This document shows, piece after piece, positions 30,201-40,911 of a stretch of DNA of 64,000 bases; positions within the stretch are counted from its first letter, which is position 1, and every line of letters begins with the position of its first letter. The DNA lies in the NCBI RefSeq assembly GCF_030433435.1, contig NZ_JANRHH010000038.1:34580-98579 (forward strand), in the 5' to 3' direction. The notes below the pieces were generated by a model. That model was not told where the DNA came from and made no database searches. It saw only the letters and a program-made list of their open reading frames with translations. The position numbers and the translations under genes were made by a program. This stretch comes from Polycladomyces subterraneus (GTDB lineage: Bacteria > Bacillota > Bacilli > Thermoactinomycetales > JIR-001).

Positions 30201-31579
30201 AGCGGACGGTGCGGGTTGGCAAACGACTCGAAACGGTCAATAATTTCACCGTTTTTCACCTTGACCGCGGCCAGCTCGATAATGGTGTCGTGCACGGCGG
30301 ACAAGCCCGTCGTCTCCACGTCGAACACCACATAGGTATCCTCTTTCAGCTCACGGTGGGCAGCGTTCATCACAATCGGGACCCCATCGTCCACCACATA
30401 CGCCTCGACACCCAGAATCACCTTGATGCCGTGCTTTTTCCCCGCACTGTAGGCTTCGGGAAACGCCTGCACGACACCGTGGTCAGTGACCGCCACCGCT
30501 GGGTGACCCCACTCGGCCGCCCGTTTGATCATATCACCCGCATCGTATACACCGTCCATCGCACTCATCGACGTGTGCAGATGCAATTCCACCCGTTTCT
30601 CTTCCGCCGTGTCCATCCTGCGCACCGGGGCCGTCTCGCGCAAGTCGTTTGCGATCAACACCAGCTCACGGGCAAAGGTATCAAACTGGACGGAGCCGCG
30701 CGCCTTCACCCATATACCGTCTTTGACGCGGGAAAGCATGGCCGCATCTTCTTTGTCGCGGGCAAACACCTTGACTTGAATCGAATCCGTAAAATCAGTG
30801 AGGTTAAACGTCAACAGCGTCCGTCCGCTTCGCAATTCGCGAACCTCGGAATTGAATACTTCCCCCTTGATGGCGACGCGTCGCTCTTCTTCCTGAATCT
30901 GTCTGATCGGAATCGGTTCATCCTGAAAGTCGTATCCGATCGCCAGCTCTTCCGGCTCGTGGGCGGGTGGTTCCGCCGACCCAGACTTGGCTTCCTCACG
31001 CTGAACCAACGCTTCCTCCACCAATGCGCGCATCGCTTCTTCCTGTTGTTCGCGAAAGCGCTCCTCCGCCGTTTCGGCCTGTTCACTCGACAGGATCACC
31101 GAAATGCGTCCGCCGGAAAGATCCTGCAAATAGGAAGCGATTGCATCGTCCACCCGTTTTTGACGTGCCATATTCAACATCATCGGATTGGGAAACACGA
31201 TGGTGAGCCGATCCCGTTCCCAGTTCCATGTTGCTTTGCCCAACCAACCAGCTGCTGCAGCGGAAACGTTCTCTGCCACATGATGCCGGATCACTTGCCA
31301 GTAAACCTCCAGCAGCTGGTTCATTTCCACATGATCAAAGCGGACCTTGAGTGAAACGCGGGCATACGCCTGAAACGCCCGGGAAATCCGCTCTTGCGCC
31401 TCCTGTACGATATGCGGAGGTACCAAACGGGGCAAGCGAAGAAGGATCGTCCATGACTGCCTCTTGCGACTGACCCGAACCTTTTCTATGTACGCACCCG
31501 AAAAATGCTCGTTCCACCACTCTGGCGACAGATTGGCATGCGCCAACAACTTCTCCAGTTTGAGAGCCGCAGAAGACAT
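27287..31579 (-). CDS. polC: DNA polymerase III alpha subunit, PolC type
   Basis: Replicative polymerase of Gram-positive bacteria. Its 1,430 residues fit the family. Order: N-terminal domains, OB fold (about 235-320), PHP domain beginning ELHLHTSMSAMDG and interrupted by a DnaQ-type proofreading exonuclease (VFDVETTGLS, VAHNARFDMGF), then zinc-binding, palm and finger regions (GSRGSVGSS, CPECGTPL, PDIDLNFSGEYQ) and C-terminal HhH (VSGIGENAARNI). The ATG at 31579 is 11 bases after GGGAGG. It is separated from proS by a terminator. Confidence 0.97.
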   Translation of the reverse strand: MSSAALKLEKLLAHANLSPEWWNEHFSGAYIEKVRVSRKRQSWTILLRLPRLVPPHIVQEAQERISRAFQAYARVSLKVRFDHVEMNQLLEVYWQVIRHHVAENVSAAAAGWLGKATWNWERDRLTIVFPNPMMLNMARQKRVDDAIASYLQDLSGGRISVILSSEQAETAEERFREQQEEAMRALVEEALVQREEAKSGSAEPPAHEPEELAIGYDFQDEPIPIRQIQEEERRVAIKGEVFNSEVRELRSGRTLLTFNLTDFTDSIQVKVFARDKEDAAMLSRVKDGIWVKARGSVQFDTFARELVLIANDLRETAPVRRMDTAEEKRVELHLHTSMSAMDGVYDAGDMIKRAAEWGHPAVAVTDHGVVQAFPEAYSAGKKHGIKVILGVEAYVVDDGVPIVMNAAHRELKEDTYVVFDVETTGLSAVHDTIIELAAVKVKNGEIIDRFESFANPHRPLTAQITELTGITDDMLEGAPEVEDVLSRFLEFVGDSVLVAHNARFDMGFLQMGVKRMGLQSVTNPVIDTLELARFLYPGMKNYRLNTLCKQFDIHLEQHHRAIYDAEATGYLTWKMIVDCVERDIRYLEQLNDFTGERDISRLRPFHAIILVQNETGLKNLYKLISLSHLKYFGNKTPRIPRSELIKHREGLIIGSGCEKGELYEAALQKSPQEVEAIAQFYDYLEIQPVEVNRHLIEKGIVESEERLREANRLLVEIGEKLGKPVVATSNAHYLDEWDAIYREILVANDNRFRQTDPLPKVYFRTTDEMLEEFSYLGEDKAFEVVVANSRKIADMVEELKPFPDELHTPIIEGADEELRRICYETAKNTYGDPLPDIVRERLEKELNSIIKHGFAVIYLIAHKLVTKSLSDGYLVGSRGSVGSSFVATMSSITEVNPLPPHYICPNCKYNEFITDGSVASGFDLPRKDCPECGTPLKKDGHDIPFETFLGFEGDKVPDIDLNFSGEYQPRAHKYTEELFGKDYVYRAGTISTVAEKTAYGFVKKYQEERQLNWRNAEVERMVRGCSGVKRTTGQHPGGLMVIPNNREVYDFTPIQRPADDPKSETITTHFDYHAISGRLLKLDILGHDDPTVIRMLQDLTGVDPKTIPTDDPEVLKLFSGTESLGVTPEDLGGNTMGTLGIPEFGTRFVRQMLEDTKPTTFGELVRISGLSHGTDVWLNNAQDLIRSGTAKLSEVISTRDDIMVYLIYKGLPPSKAFKIMEKVRKGKGLTDEEADFMRQHNVPEWYIESCRKIKYMFPKAHAVAYVMMAVRIAWFKVYYPAEYYATYFSVRADDFDLELVLKGKDAIRRQIEEILEKGNAATAKEKGLLTVLESAQEMLARGLKFGNIDLYRSDAIRFQVDGDRLLPPFSSVSGIGENAARNIVQAREQGEFLSIEDLQKRSRISSAVVEVLKKLGCLEGLPESNQLTLF

Positions 31580-31728
31580 CGTCCGGTTCACCTCCCTACC
31601 ATTTCGTCTCTTAAGAGTGTATCAGAAAGAGAGATAGGCGACTAGGAGGTTGTTCGCTTTATGCGTCGACATTTCGAAAGTGATCAAAGCCCCAACGAAA
31701 ACCATCCGTCAGGGCTTGGCAAATTGAA

Positions 31729-31754
31729 ACCCCCGCACCTTTTCGTGCGGGGGT
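31729..31754 (-). terminator. terminator after proS
   Basis: Perfect 10-bp stem ACCCCCGCAC/GTGCGGGGGT with a 6-base loop, ending in TTTC on the minus strand, 14 bases past the proS stop. Confidence 0.85.
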
Positions 31755-31767
31755 GTTATTGTCAGCT

Positions 31768-33489
31768 TCACGACACCGGTTGATCCACGCGTTTGAGCAG
31801 CTCCGGCAGTTGCTCCAACACTTCCTGTACGGCCAACTGGCCACTTTCTCCGGATCGGCGGAATTTGTATTCGACCAATCCCTCCGCGGCTTTGGCCCCC
31901 ACCGTGATCCGAAGGGGAATGCCGATCAGGTCGGCATCTTTGAACTTCACGCCGGCACGTTCTTCCCGGTCGTCAAATAACACTTCATATCCGGCTTGTT
32001 TCAGCGCTTCGTACAATTGTTCAGCCGTACGCGCCTGATCCTCGTTTTTCATATTGACGGCGATCAGGTGAATTTGGAACGGAGCAATGCTGGACGGCCA
32101 GATGATCCCGTTTTCGTCATGGTGTTGCTCGATGACCGCCGCCACCGTCCGGGAGATGCCGATCCCGTAACATCCCATAATATACGGTTGCTCCCGACCT
32201 TCTTTGTCCAAGAACGTCCCGCGCATCACTTCGCTATAGCGGGTGCCTAGCTTAAACACATGTCCCACTTCGATGCCGCGGGCAAACCGGATGGAGCCAC
32301 CGCAACGCGGGCAGACATCGCCCTCTTGGATGTTGCGCAAATCGGCATACAGATCCACTTGGAAATCCCGCTCCGGCACCACATGAATCAAGTGCGCGTC
32401 AGCTTCGTTGGCACCAACCACCGCTTCGGGCATCACTTTGACAGCCTGGTCGGCCAGGATTTTCACTTTTTCCTTTAAGCCGACCGGCCCGGCAAAACCG
32501 ACCGGTGCTCCTGTCACGCGCCGGACGGTCGCTTCGTCAGCCAACTCGCAGATCGCGGCGTTCAGCACGTTTTTCACCTTGACCTCGTTCACTTCATGGT
32601 CACCGCGAACCAAAACCAGTACCGGTTCCTTGTCGGCGACGAACAAGATGCTTTTGATCACCTGATCCGACTCAACGCCCAACACTTTTGTCACTTCTTC
32701 AATGGTGGACGCCTTCGGGGTGGCTACTTTCTCCGGCTGACGCTCCCCGCGCGTCACTTCCGTCGGTTCGTTGAACACCACCTCGGCCATTTCGATATTG
32801 GCCGCATAGTCGCAGTCATTACAGAGCGCAATCGTATCCTCACCGGAGTCGGCCAGCACCATGAACTCGTGCGTCCCCTTTCCTCCGATGGCGCCGGCGT
32901 CCGCTTCCACCGCACGGAAATCCAATCCGCAACGGGTGAACACGTTGACATAGGCATCGTACATCGCTTGGTAAGTCTCGTCCAGGCTTTCCCGGTCCGT
33001 GTGGAAAGAGTAGGCATCTTTCATGATAAATTCCCGACCGCGCAACAAACCGGATCGCGGACGACGCTCGTCGCGGAATTTGGTCTGGATCTGATACAAC
33101 GTCATCGGCAGACGTTTATACGAATTGACGAAGTGACGAACCAGATCGGTGATCACTTCTTCATGAGTCGGTCCCAAAACAAACTCCCGCTCGTGACGGT
33201 CTTTCAGCTTGACCAGTTCCGGTCCGTAGGTTTCGTACCGACCGGTTTCTTGCCAAAGTTCGGCCGGATGCATCGCCGGCAGTAACAACTCCTGCGCACC
33301 CGTCCGATCCATCTCTTCGCGCACAATCTGTTCCACTTTCCGCAACACGCGGTACGCCAGCGGCATATATGTGTAAACTCCCGCCGCCAGTTGACGGATC
33401 AAGCCAGCCCGGAGCATCAGGCGATGGCTGACCATCTCCGCTTCGGAAACTTCACGTAAGGTAGGTATCAAAGCTGTTTTTTGCCTCAT
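31768..33489 (-). CDS. proS: prolyl-tRNA synthetase
   Basis: Class II aminoacyl-tRNA synthetase of 573 residues of the bacterial type. Motif 1 and 2 regions are [17 protein letters not shown] and [19 protein letters not shown] long editing insertion follows (about residues 225-410, with [11 protein letters not shown]), then motif 3 in [18 protein letters not shown] and an anticodon-binding end. It is last in the uppS-cdsA-dxr-rseP-proS unit. I see no T-box leader; it lies 22 bases after rseP. Confidence 0.97.
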   Translation of the reverse strand: MRQKTALIPTLREVSEAEMVSHRLMLRAGLIRQLAAGVYTYMPLAYRVLRKVEQIVREEMDRTGAQELLLPAMHPAELWQETGRYETYGPELVKLKDRHEREFVLGPTHEEVITDLVRHFVNSYKRLPMTLYQIQTKFRDERRPRSGLLRGREFIMKDAYSFHTDRESLDETYQAMYDAYVNVFTRCGLDFRAVEADAGAIGGKGTHEFMVLADSGEDTIALCNDCDYAANIEMAEVVFNEPTEVTRGERQPEKVATPKASTIEEVTKVLGVESDQVIKSILFVADKEPVLVLVRGDHEVNEVKVKNVLNAAICELADEATVRRVTGAPVGFAGPVGLKEKVKILADQAVKVMPEAVVGANEADAHLIHVVPERDFQVDLYADLRNIQEGDVCPRCGGSIRFARGIEVGHVFKLGTRYSEVMRGTFLDKEGREQPYIMGCYGIGISRTVAAVIEQHHDENGIIWPSSIAPFQIHLIAVNMKNEDQARTAEQLYEALKQAGYEVLFDDREERAGVKFKDADLIGIPLRITVGAKAAEGLVEYKFRRSGESGQLAVQEVLEQLPELLKRVDQPVS

Positions 33490-33511
33490 CGATCTCTCCT
33501 CATTTCACCCT

Positions 33512-34771
33512 TCAACGTTGACTGAAAAACACCTTCATGATATCGTTGTACGTCACTGCCAACATCAGTACCATCAGCAAAGCGAATCCGACAAAGTGAA
33601 CCATGCTCTCTTTGTTCGGATCTACCGGCCGTCCACGCAAAGCCTCCAATCCGATAAACACCAGTCGGCTTCCGTCCAAGGCCGGAATGGGCAACAGATT
33701 AAATACACCGAGATACAGGCTGAGTAAAGCCGTCCACCTGATCAAAGCGAGAAATCCTGCTTCTGCAGCCTGTCCGGTGATGGAGGCGATCTGTACCGGC
33801 CCTCCCAGGGACTGGATGCCAATTTTGCCTGTGATCAATTGGCCAAATCCCTCGAAGATCCGATCCGTCCATATGACGGTCTCTTTCGCCCCCTTTGCCA
33901 CCACTTCTGTGGCGGTGGCCGGTTGCTGCTGCAAGCGTACATTCATGAGATACTGCTTGATTTGCGGGTTCCAGATCGGTTTCACCTTGGTTTGAAAAAC
34001 CTGGTCCCCACGCTGCACCGTGACCAAAATCGGTTGTCCCTGTGATTGCTGCACTTTATCCCGCAAGTCGTCACCATCACGGATCGTTTGACCGTTCACG
34101 GCACGAATCACATCTCCCGATTTTAACCCAGACTCGGCCGCGGGTGAACCGGGTACCACATCGTGAATCACCTTGGATTCGACACCGGTCAGTTTGACCA
34201 AGACCATGAACAATATTGTGGCCAACACGATGTTGAAAACGGGTCCCGCCAATATTGTCAACGCACGCTGCCCCAGTGTTTTGGAACTGAATTGCCGGTC
34301 CAGAGGAGCAATTTGTGTTTTATCCTTTAGATCGCGGTACAGAAAGGCTTGCGGATGAACGTCATAACGTAAGGGACGCCCATCTTCCGTCTCCAGACGG
34401 ACAAACAGGTCCTTTTCCAAATCCATTCCCGTTACTTTCCCTTTAACGGGCAGGGACTGGTACTTCGGATGTTTTGGGAAAAAGAATCCCGTCACACGAT
34501 CCTGATCGTCCAATTCCACAGCCACTTTGGATCCCGTCTGCAATTCGACGATTTCCGGGTCTTCCCCCGCCATACGTACAAAGCCACCCAACGGTAAAGC
34601 GCGGATCGAATACAGGGTTTCCCCTTTCCAACGGGAGAAAATCTTGGGACCGAACCCGATGGCGAACTCCCTCACCAAGATGCCCGCCCGTTTGGCAAAG
34701 AGGAAATGTCCCAATTCATGAATAAACACCAACACGCTCAACACGATGACAAACGACAAGATGGTTTGCAT
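33512..34771 (-). CDS. rseP: site-2 intramembrane metalloprotease RseP/RasP
   Basis: Membrane-embedded zinc protease that cuts anti-sigma factors and signal-peptide remnants. The 419 residues have the zinc motif FIHELGHFLFAK in the first membrane segment. A PDZ domain lies at about 195-275 (VPGSPAAESGLKSGDVIRAVNG). The second active-site motif is FNLLPIPALDGSRL near residue 365, followed by a last membrane segment. The ATG at 34771 follows AAGGCGGTG. It lies downstream of dxr, as in Bacillus. Confidence 0.95.
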   Translation of the reverse strand: MQTILSFVIVLSVLVFIHELGHFLFAKRAGILVREFAIGFGPKIFSRWKGETLYSIRALPLGGFVRMAGEDPEIVELQTGSKVAVELDDQDRVTGFFFPKHPKYQSLPVKGKVTGMDLEKDLFVRLETEDGRPLRYDVHPQAFLYRDLKDKTQIAPLDRQFSSKTLGQRALTILAGPVFNIVLATILFMVLVKLTGVESKVIHDVVPGSPAAESGLKSGDVIRAVNGQTIRDGDDLRDKVQQSQGQPILVTVQRGDQVFQTKVKPIWNPQIKQYLMNVRLQQQPATATEVVAKGAKETVIWTDRIFEGFGQLITGKIGIQSLGGPVQIASITGQAAEAGFLALIRWTALLSLYLGVFNLLPIPALDGSRLVFIGLEALRGRPVDPNKESMVHFVGFALLMVLMLAVTYNDIMKVFFSQR

Positions 34772-34806
34772 CCCGATCACCGCCTTGTTTTTCAATGGCA
34801 AGGGCG

Positions 34807-34835
34807 TGTCTGGTGCATATCGGCCGCACCAGACA
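34807..34835. repeat. palindrome sharing the repeat-end motif
   Basis: TGTCTGGTGC/GCACCAGACA, a 10-bp stem with a 9-base loop, in the dxr-rseP gap. Preceded by GGGCG it reproduces the end motif GGGCGTGTCTGG of the dispersed element (see copies 1 and 3), so it may be a remnant carrying only the two ends. It could also work as a hairpin after dxr; there is no T tract. Confidence 0.5.
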
Positions 34836-34846
34836 TCCCTTGGCTT

Positions 34847-35998
34847 TCACACGCGTACCCGGTCATCGTAGGCGACGCTTCTCGCCCATCGGTCTGCCTC
34901 ATCGATCGCTTCCAACGAAGGTTCGGTGATGGGTTGGTGCCGTTCCATCACCCGCTCAATGACCTTCTCCATTTCCAAGAAGGAAATCTCCCGCGCCAAA
35001 AAGCGTTCGACAGCCACTTCGTTGGCGGCATTGAGGACGGTTGGCATCGTACCGCCGATTCGTCCCGCCTCATACGCCATTCTCAAACAGGGATACCGGT
35101 CAAAATCCGCCCGGCGGAAATGAAGGCTGCCCAACTCGACCCAGTCCAATCGTTTCGTGCTGAGCGAAAGTCGCTTCGGATACGTGAGCGCGTATTGAAT
35201 GGGTACGCGCATATCCGGCGTTCCCAATTGTGCCATCACGGCACCATCGACAAACTCTACCATCGAATGGATGATACTCTCCGGATGGATGACCACATCG
35301 ATCCGATCATATGAAAGATCGAACAGCCAGTGCGCCTCAATCACTTCCAACCCTTTGTTCATCATGGTGGCGGAATCGATGGTGACCTTGGCTCCCATCG
35401 ACCAATTGGGGTGTTTCAGCGCTGCCTCCGGCGTCGCCTCGGCCAATTGCTCGCGCGTCCAATCCCGAAATGCCCCGCCGGAAGCCGTCAAGATGATCCG
35501 GTGAACATCCTTGTGGCGTTCCCCATTCAGACATTGGAAAATCGCAGAGTGTTCGCTGTCGATTGGGTAGATGGTGACACCCGCGCGTTCCGCCGCCTTT
35601 TTGACGATATGCCCCGCCGTGACCAACGTCTCCTTGTTGGCCAGTCCAATGGCCTTACCCGCTTCGATCGCCGCCAATGTCGGGCGCAGGCCGCGACTGC
35701 CGACCAAAGCGGACACAACATAATCGGCATCCGGATGCGTGGCTACCGCCATCACCCCTTCATCGCCCCACATCACTTTCACGCCGGCATCCACCCGGCT
35801 CTGCACCGCCTCAGCCGCTTCCTTCGTCGCCATGGAAACCAGACGGGGGCGAAAACGGTTCACTTGTCGCACCATCTCTTCGACATTGGTTCCGGCTGCC
35901 AGCGCCATGACTTCAAACTGATCGGGGTGCTCCGCCGCCACAGCCAGCGTATTGGTACCGATGGAACCCGTCGAACCGAGAATGGCCAGATGTCTCAT
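34847..35998 (-). CDS. dxr: 1-deoxy-D-xylulose 5-phosphate reductoisomerase
   Basis: Second step of the non-mevalonate isoprenoid pathway (MEP formation), feeding the UppS reaction nearby. The 383 residues have the NADPH fold [15 protein letters not shown], the metal/substrate motifs [11 protein letters not shown] and [10 protein letters not shown], and [26 protein letters not shown] in two stretches. It lies 12 bases after cdsA. Confidence 0.97.
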   Translation of the reverse strand: MRHLAILGSTGSIGTNTLAVAAEHPDQFEVMALAAGTNVEEMVRQVNRFRPRLVSMATKEAAEAVQSRVDAGVKVMWGDEGVMAVATHPDADYVVSALVGSRGLRPTLAAIEAGKAIGLANKETLVTAGHIVKKAAERAGVTIYPIDSEHSAIFQCLNGERHKDVHRIILTASGGAFRDWTREQLAEATPEAALKHPNWSMGAKVTIDSATMMNKGLEVIEAHWLFDLSYDRIDVVIHPESIIHSMVEFVDGAVMAQLGTPDMRVPIQYALTYPKRLSLSTKRLDWVELGSLHFRRADFDRYPCLRMAYEAGRIGGTMPTVLNAANEVAVERFLAREISFLEMEKVIERVMERHQPITEPSLEAIDEADRWARSVAYDDRVRV

Positions 35999-36010
35999 GT
36001 AACTTCCTCC

Positions 36011-36811
36011 TCAAATCAGGTGACAGACTTTGAGCACAATCAAACTGAACAGCAAGCTGTCGAATCGGTCCAATACGCCGCCGTGCCCCGGGAGCAACAT
36101 TCCGGAGTCCTTTACCCCTGTGGTACGTTTCCACGCCGATTCGACCAAATCACCCAACTGGCCCGTCGCTGCGACGAGCAGGCTGATACCCAACAGTGCA
36201 AGCGGTTCGGTTTCGATGGGCAAAATCAATCCGACGGCAACACCCATCAAAACGGAGAAAATGATGCCGCCAATGGAGCCTTCTACTGTTTTGTTGGGAC
36301 TGATGGCCGGCCACAGTCTGCGCCGACCATACCGTCTCCCGACAAAATAGGCACCTGAGTCATTGGTCCATGTAATCAACAGTACCAATAGCGTCCATGC
36401 CCACCCATCAGGTCGCCAGATCAACTGCATCATAAACGAAAAACCATAACCTATGTATAGCGCACCGACCAGCAGATAGGCTGTCTCATGAATGTTGACG
36501 CGGTTTTTGGTCCACACGGTCAGCAGAAAATAGAGAATGAGACCGATCAATATGTTTTCGGGTGAATGGAAAACGCCCGCGTACGGGTGGCGATCATCCG
36601 AAACCAGTCCGGACAAAAACAGGAGCCAGACCACCAAAAAGCCGACGGCTGCTTGCAAGCTGTCCCACTTCACACGGTTCATCCGGCAGTATTCCGCATA
36701 TCCCACCGTAGCCAGCAGGCCAACCAGTCCGGTGTACCACCAACCGCCCATCCACAGAAGGAAAAGAAATCCCGCGGCGCCCAACACCCCCGTGATCACA
36801 CGTTGCTTCAT
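36011..36811 (-). CDS. cdsA: phosphatidate cytidylyltransferase
   Basis: Makes CDP-diacylglycerol for phospholipid synthesis at the membrane. The 266 residues have about eight membrane segments and the family signature near the C-terminus: SAWKRTTGVKDSG followed by LLPGHGGVLDRFDSLL. It lies between uppS and dxr in the conserved lipid/isoprenoid cluster. Confidence 0.95.
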   Translation of the reverse strand: MKQRVITGVLGAAGFLFLLWMGGWWYTGLVGLLATVGYAEYCRMNRVKWDSLQAAVGFLVVWLLFLSGLVSDDRHPYAGVFHSPENILIGLILYFLLTVWTKNRVNIHETAYLLVGALYIGYGFSFMMQLIWRPDGWAWTLLVLLITWTNDSGAYFVGRRYGRRRLWPAISPNKTVEGSIGGIIFSVLMGVAVGLILPIETEPLALLGISLLVAATGQLGDLVESAWKRTTGVKDSGMLLPGHGGVLDRFDSLLFSLIVLKVCHLI

Positions 36812-36832
36812 CCTTGGACTCTCCTGTCTTCA

Positions 36833-37618
36833 TCATACCGCCCCGTAACGACGCGAGCGCTGTTGATAATCCATAATCGCTTGATAAAACAGTTCGCGAT
36901 TGAAATCAGGCCACGCCACTTCGGTGAACCACAATTCGCTGTAAGCAAGCTGCCACAACATGAAGTTGCTGATCCGAATCTCCCCGCTGGTACGGATGAT
37001 TAAATCGGGGTCCGGTTGCCCAGCTGTGTACAAATATCGATCCACCGTTTGTTCGTCGACCTCGTCTTTATCCATCTTTCCCGTTTCCACGTCTTCTATA
37101 ATCCTTTTCAGAGCCAACACAATTTCCGCCCGAGAACCGTAGTTGAGCGCCAGATTGAGCGTAAGACCCGTGTTCTCTTTCGTTTCCTCCTGAAACGTAC
37201 GCATCGCTCGCTGCGTATGCGGTGGCAAGTCCTCCTCCTGTCCCAGCATCTTCACACGGACGTTTCGCCTTTTCAAATCTTCCAGATCGGTTTTCAGAAA
37301 CTCTTCCGGCAGTTTCATCAAATATTCCACTTCTTCTTTGGGTCGTTTCCAGTTCTCCGTTGAAAAGGAGTAAAGCGTTAGAGACTGGATGCCCAAATCA
37401 TCCGCCGCACGGACAATTTCACGTACGGTTTTCATCCCTTCGCGGTGACCGGCGATGCGGGGAAGCCCCCTCTTTTTGGCCCAACGACCGTTCCCATCCA
37501 TGATCACGGCCACATGCCGGGGAATGGGCCCCCTTTTCAAATCAAGCAGCCGAGCTTCATCCTTCGGTTTTTTATCTTCCGTATAACCGGTCAACCATTG
37601 TTTCAGTGTTTGGATCAT
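36833..37618 (-). CDS. uppS: undecaprenyl diphosphate synthase
   Basis: cis-Prenyltransferase that makes the lipid carrier for wall polymers. The 261 residues have HVAVIMDGNGRWAKKRGLPR with the catalytic Asp, TLYSFSTENWKRP, and RTSGEIRISNFMLWQ near the end. The ATG at 37618 is placed 7 bases after GGAGG; two earlier in-frame starts abut that site. A TATACT -10 (about 37666) suggests a local promoter after the frr terminator. Confidence 0.96.
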   Translation of the reverse strand: MIQTLKQWLTGYTEDKKPKDEARLLDLKRGPIPRHVAVIMDGNGRWAKKRGLPRIAGHREGMKTVREIVRAADDLGIQSLTLYSFSTENWKRPKEEVEYLMKLPEEFLKTDLEDLKRRNVRVKMLGQEEDLPPHTQRAMRTFQEETKENTGLTLNLALNYGSRAEIVLALKRIIEDVETGKMDKDEVDEQTVDRYLYTAGQPDPDLIIRTSGEIRISNFMLWQLAYSELWFTEVAWPDFNRELFYQAIMDYQQRSRRYGAV

Positions 37619-37693
37619 GATCATTCCTCCGCACATTCCCTGTCGCGATACAACTCTAGTATAATATAAACCGTTTACCCAAGAAATGATTTG

Positions 37694-37727
37694 AAAAAAA
37701 CCCCCTCATCCGTGAAGAAGAGGGGCT
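37694..37727 (-). terminator. terminator after frr
   Basis: CCCCTC/GAGGGG stem followed by GTTTTTTT on the minus strand. A second GC-rich hairpin (CGCCGCG/CGCGGCG, about 37739-37758) lies between it and the stop. Confidence 0.85.
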
Positions 37728-37805
37728 TCCCGAAAAACGCCGCGTTTTTCGCGGCGAAAACGCCTTCGGAACACGGTTCCTTGAGACATTTTGCGCACGC
37801 GGCTG

Positions 37806-38362
37806 TCAGATTTCCATAATCTCTTTTTCTTTGGCCGCTACAATCTTATCCGCTTCCTGAATAAATTTGTCGGTCAGTTTTTGAATCTCATCCTGCCCGC
37901 GACGGGATTCGTCCTCGGAGATATCTCCGTTTTTCTCTAATTTCTTGATATCATCGTTGGCGTCGCGTCGAATGTTTCGGATGGCCACTTTGGCTTCTTC
38001 GCCCGTCTTCTTGACTACCTTGACCAGCTCGGCACGCCGCTCCTGGGTCAACGCCGGCAAATTGATACGAATGACATTGCCGTCATTTGAAGGGGTCAGT
38101 CCCAGATCCGATTTCAGGATGGCGCGCTCAATTTCAGCCAGAGCGGATTTGTCCCACGGCTGAATTACCAGCGTGCGTGGATCCGGCGTGGAGATGTTGG
38201 CCAATTGGTTTACCGGCATTTCACTGCCGTAGTATTCGACCACCACTTTTTCCAGCAATGCCGGTGTCGCACGGCCGGCACGCAAAGCGGCCAAATCTTT
38301 CTTCAACACTTGAATCGCTTTCTCCATCTTATCGGTGGCTTGTTTTTTCACCGGCTCCAGCA

Positions 38363-38363
<1 letters not shown>
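37806..38363 (-). CDS. frr: ribosome recycling factor
   Basis: Splits post-termination ribosomes with EF-G. The 185 residues are typical: [28 protein letters not shown], then the small domain ([18 protein letters not shown]) and a long C-terminal three-helix bundle part. The start overlaps the pyrH stop by 1 base. Confidence 0.97.
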
Positions 38364-39151
<788 letters not shown>

Positions 39152-39158
39152 TCATCGT

Positions 39159-39190
39159 CAAAAAAGGGAACACCGGGTGTTCCCTTTTTT
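39159..39190 (-). terminator. terminator between tsf and pyrH
   Basis: AAAAAAGGGAACAC/GTGTTCCCTTTTTT stem with a very short loop, 11 bases past the tsf stop. T residues are in the distal arm. Confidence 0.9.
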
Positions 39191-39200
39191 GACGCGAAAC

Positions 39201-39851
39201 TCACTTCTTCATTTGGGCCATGACTTCTTCAACGAAGTTGTCTTCGCGTTTTTCCAGCCCTTCACCCAGTTCGTAACGTACAAAACGACGAATGGAGATG
39301 TTTTCCCCGATCCGGGCGATTTGCTCTTTCACCAATTGATCGATCGTTTTGTCGCCGTCTTTGATGAACGGCTGTTCCAACAGACACACTTGTTGATAGT
39401 ATTTCTCCAGTCGGCCCGCCACCATTTTGTCCACAATATGTTCCGGCTTGCCTTCGTTCAAAGCTTGGGTACGCAGGATTTCGCGCTCTTTTTCCACCTC
39501 TTCGGCAGGCACTTCCTCACGACGTACGTATTTCGGCGCCATCGCAGCGATCTGCATCGCGATGTCCTTCACAAATGCTTGGAATTCGGCGTTTTTCGCC
39601 ACGAAGTCGGTTTCGCAGTTCACTTCTACCAACACGCCGATCCGTCCGCCTGCGTGTATGTAGGATTCCACAATCCCTTCGGCAGCGATTCGTCCTGCTT
39701 TTTTCGCGGCAGCAGCCAATCCTTTCTCGCGCAGGATTTCTACCGCTTTTTCCATGTCTCCGTTCGCTTCCTGCAGGGCTTTTTTACAATCCATCATGCC
39801 GGCGCCCGTTTTTTCCCGCAATTCTTTTACTTGAGCCGCGCTAATGGCCAT
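39201..39851 (-). CDS. tsf: elongation factor Ts
   Basis: Guanine-nucleotide exchange factor for EF-Tu. The 216 residues start with [21 protein letters not shown] and contain the core [20 protein letters not shown]. This is the shorter Ts form, comparable to thermophile-type proteins rather than the about 290-residue Bacillus version. It follows rpsB across a terminator. Confidence 0.95.
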   Translation of the reverse strand: MAISAAQVKELREKTGAGMMDCKKALQEANGDMEKAVEILREKGLAAAAKKAGRIAAEGIVESYIHAGGRIGVLVEVNCETDFVAKNAEFQAFVKDIAMQIAAMAPKYVRREEVPAEEVEKEREILRTQALNEGKPEHIVDKMVAGRLEKYYQQVCLLEQPFIKDGDKTIDQLVKEQIARIGENISIRRFVRYELGEGLEKREDNFVEEVMAQMKK

Positions 39852-39998
39852 GAAGAGATTCCTCCTTCAACAGTCTTGTTCTCCAATTCGCCTAGGGTGG
39901 ATTGGGGTGCGCCTTTTTCCTTCTCGCTCCTGTTTCTATGCATCTCAAAGGTCGCTCATTGAAAAAGGGCACTTTCCTCTAGGGAATCTTAACGCAGG

Positions 39999-40041
39999 AA
40001 AAGGGTGGGCAGGAATCCCTTCCCACAGCCACCCTTTGCTT
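39999..40041 (-). terminator. terminator after rpsB
   Basis: AAAGGGTGG/CCACCCTTT outer stem enclosing a 21-25 base loop, ending in CCCTTTTCC on the minus strand, just past the rpsB stop. Confidence 0.65.
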
Positions 40042-40049
40042 TCGATCAA

Positions 40050-40748
40050 TTACGAAGCACTTTGCTCGCCTTGTTTCCCTTCCAACACGGCATCAGCCAT
40101 TTTGGAGGTGAACAACCGCACAGCGCGGATGGCATCATCGTTGCCCGGAATCACATAATCCACTTCGTCCGGATCGCAGTTGGTATCCACGATCGCCACG
40201 ATCGGGATGTTCAGCTTACGTGCTTCAGCCACAGCGATCCGTTCTTTACGCGGATCGATGATGAATACCGCATCCGGCAGTTTTTTCATATGCTTGATGC
40301 CGCCCAGGAATTTTTCCAGGCGTGCCTTTTCTTTGCGCAGCAGCACCACTTCTTTTTTCGGCAGAACATCAAAGGTGCCGTCTTGCTCCATTTCCTCCAG
40401 CTGGTGCAGGCGCTCGATCCGCTTGCGGATCGTTTGGAAGTTGGTCAGGGTACCACCCAGCCAACGATGGTTGACATAGAACATGCCGCAGCGTTCCGCT
40501 TCTTCCCGCACTGCGTCTTGCGCTTGCTTCTTGGTCCCCACAAACAGGAGGTTGCCGCCTTGTGCGGCCAGCTCGCGGACGAAGTTGTAGGCTTCTTCCA
40601 TCATCTTCACGGTTTTTTGCAGGTCGATAATGTAGATCCCGTTCCGTTCCGTGAAGATGTATTTCGCCATTTTCGGGTTCCAACGACGCGTTTGGTGTCC
40701 GAAGTGAACACCGGCTTCCAGCAATTGTTTCATCGAAACGACAGCCAC
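40050..40748 (-). CDS. rpsB: 30S ribosomal protein S2
   Basis: Small-subunit protein of 232 residues: [41 protein letters not shown] and [15 protein letters not shown]. The start is GTG at 40748 with AAGGAGGA 7 bases upstream. It has its own promoter and a leader of about 107 bases. Confidence 0.97.
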   Translation of the reverse strand: MAVVSMKQLLEAGVHFGHQTRRWNPKMAKYIFTERNGIYIIDLQKTVKMMEEAYNFVRELAAQGGNLLFVGTKKQAQDAVREEAERCGMFYVNHRWLGGTLTNFQTIRKRIERLHQLEEMEQDGTFDVLPKKEVVLLRKEKARLEKFLGGIKHMKKLPDAVFIIDPRKERIAVAEARKLNIPIVAIVDTNCDPDEVDYVIPGNDDAIRAVRLFTSKMADAVLEGKQGEQSAS

Positions 40749-40862
40749 TAAAATTCCTCCTTTATTGTTCTTCCTCCGCTGGATTCATCCGCGAACGGGA
40801 CCGCACACCACAGCGGCACGTCCGTCCGCTTCCTCCAACGTGTGTGTTTCACACCGCTCTAT

Positions 40863-40892
40863 AATATAACACAATCGTCTCGCCGGTGGCAA
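40863..40892 (-). promoter_or_regulatory. sigma-A promoter of rpsB
   Basis: TTGCCA (40887-40892), 18 bases, TATATT (40863-40868) on the minus strand. The GC-rich leader that follows (40749-40856) may fold, but I recognise no known motif in it. The promoter starts 20 bases below the codY stop. Confidence 0.7.
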
Positions 40893-40911
40893 GAACTCAA
40901 GCCTGGATACC

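Noticed and set aside
29918..31354. 478-codon plus-strand frame opposite polC
   Set aside because: Antisense shadow of the highly conserved polC coding sequence, rich in His/Phe/Gln as such shadows are.
31592..31728. T-box or promoter ahead of polC
   Set aside because: The gap after the proS terminator has only weak -35/-10 candidates and no T-box motif.
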